The notes under the pieces: generated by a model
What the model was told of the DNA's origin: nothing
Databases searched by the model: none
The model's input: only the letters and a program-made list of their open reading frames with translations
Virus record (IMG/VR): IMGVR_UViG_3300046722_000137
Coordinates: 1 to 26,825 of that record
Length of the DNA: 26,825 nt
Source of the DNA: a virus
Strand: one strand, 5' to 3'
Program-made: the position numbers and the translations under genes
In this document: one piece after another, positions 26,787 to 26,825 of the stretch
Position numbering within the stretch: position 1 is the stretch's first letter
Layout: the number at the start of each line of letters is the position of its first letter

Positions 26787-26825
26787 CGACGGGTGCTTGC
26801 AAACCCCCAGCCTTGCACCGGAACC

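Noticed and set aside
1-26825. tRNA genes
   Set aside because: No cloverleaf with a T-loop GTTCGA-type box and matching acceptor stem was seen by eye; a covariance search was not possible.

Overview
The window is the structural, lysis, immunity and early regions of a tailed phage or prophage with an HK97-type capsid and a siphovirus-like tail. DNA is very GC-rich with strong G/C preference at third codon positions. Genes are tightly packed with ATGA/GTGA/TGATG stop-start overlaps, GTG starts are frequent, and SD sequences of the AGGAGG type are common. This points to a high-GC host such as an actinobacterium or a Chloroflexota member; the sequence alone does not fix it. Terminase and integrase genes are not seen. 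The window opens inside a gene that looks like the end of a portal gene and closes just after an HNH gene of the type that often precedes terminase, so the packaging genes probably lie just outside.

Layout. 1-10030: portal end, a prohead protease-major capsid fusion, six small head or decoration genes, an 839-residue repeat-rich fibre-like protein, a head-tail connector with an extra N-terminal domain, a probable tail terminator and two paralogous tube proteins. 10090-14807: tail assembly chaperone with a likely -1 frameshift, an HK97 gp10-like gene, a 604-residue tape measure protein and a very compact tail tip. 14804-16758: membrane-anchored coiled coil, cysteine-peptidase endolysin, acidic peptide and two small membrane proteins, closed by a strong hairpin terminator at 16771-16808. 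16817-17528 (minus): repressor-like gene and a membrane-anchored protein, facing an XRE-type regulator at 17652 across two divergent TTGACA promoters that predict leaderless or nearly leaderless mRNAs. A cluster of CTGTCA/TGACAG motifs follows.

18061-26786 is the early and accessory region: small membrane proteins, a YqaJ-type exonuclease, a single-strand-binding-like protein, a RepA-like ATPase, three HNH proteins, a PD-(D/E)XK-like nuclease, a secreted RlpA-like protein and a partial duplicate of it, an amino-methyltransferase, a C5-cytosine methyltransferase, and a short reversed excisionase-like operon. Recombination and replication genes sit together (18795-21695). The two methyltransferases have no recognisable restriction partner and most likely protect phage DNA.

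Most unusual points: (1) the cytosine methyltransferase gene is open for its whole length in a second frame, whose product resembles a recurrent tryptophan-rich phage protein family (overprinting); (2) a C_CCT_TTC heptamer in the correct frame at the 3' end of the SSB-like gene, whose -1 frame stays open to a stop that overlaps the next start codon; (3) iteron-like CGTCCG repeats and two mutually exclusive hairpins at the start of the first HNH gene; (4) the RlpA 3'-end duplication bracketing an HNH-methyltransferase pair; (5) an internal SD and start inside the protease-capsid fusion. All function calls come from reading motifs; no database search was run.
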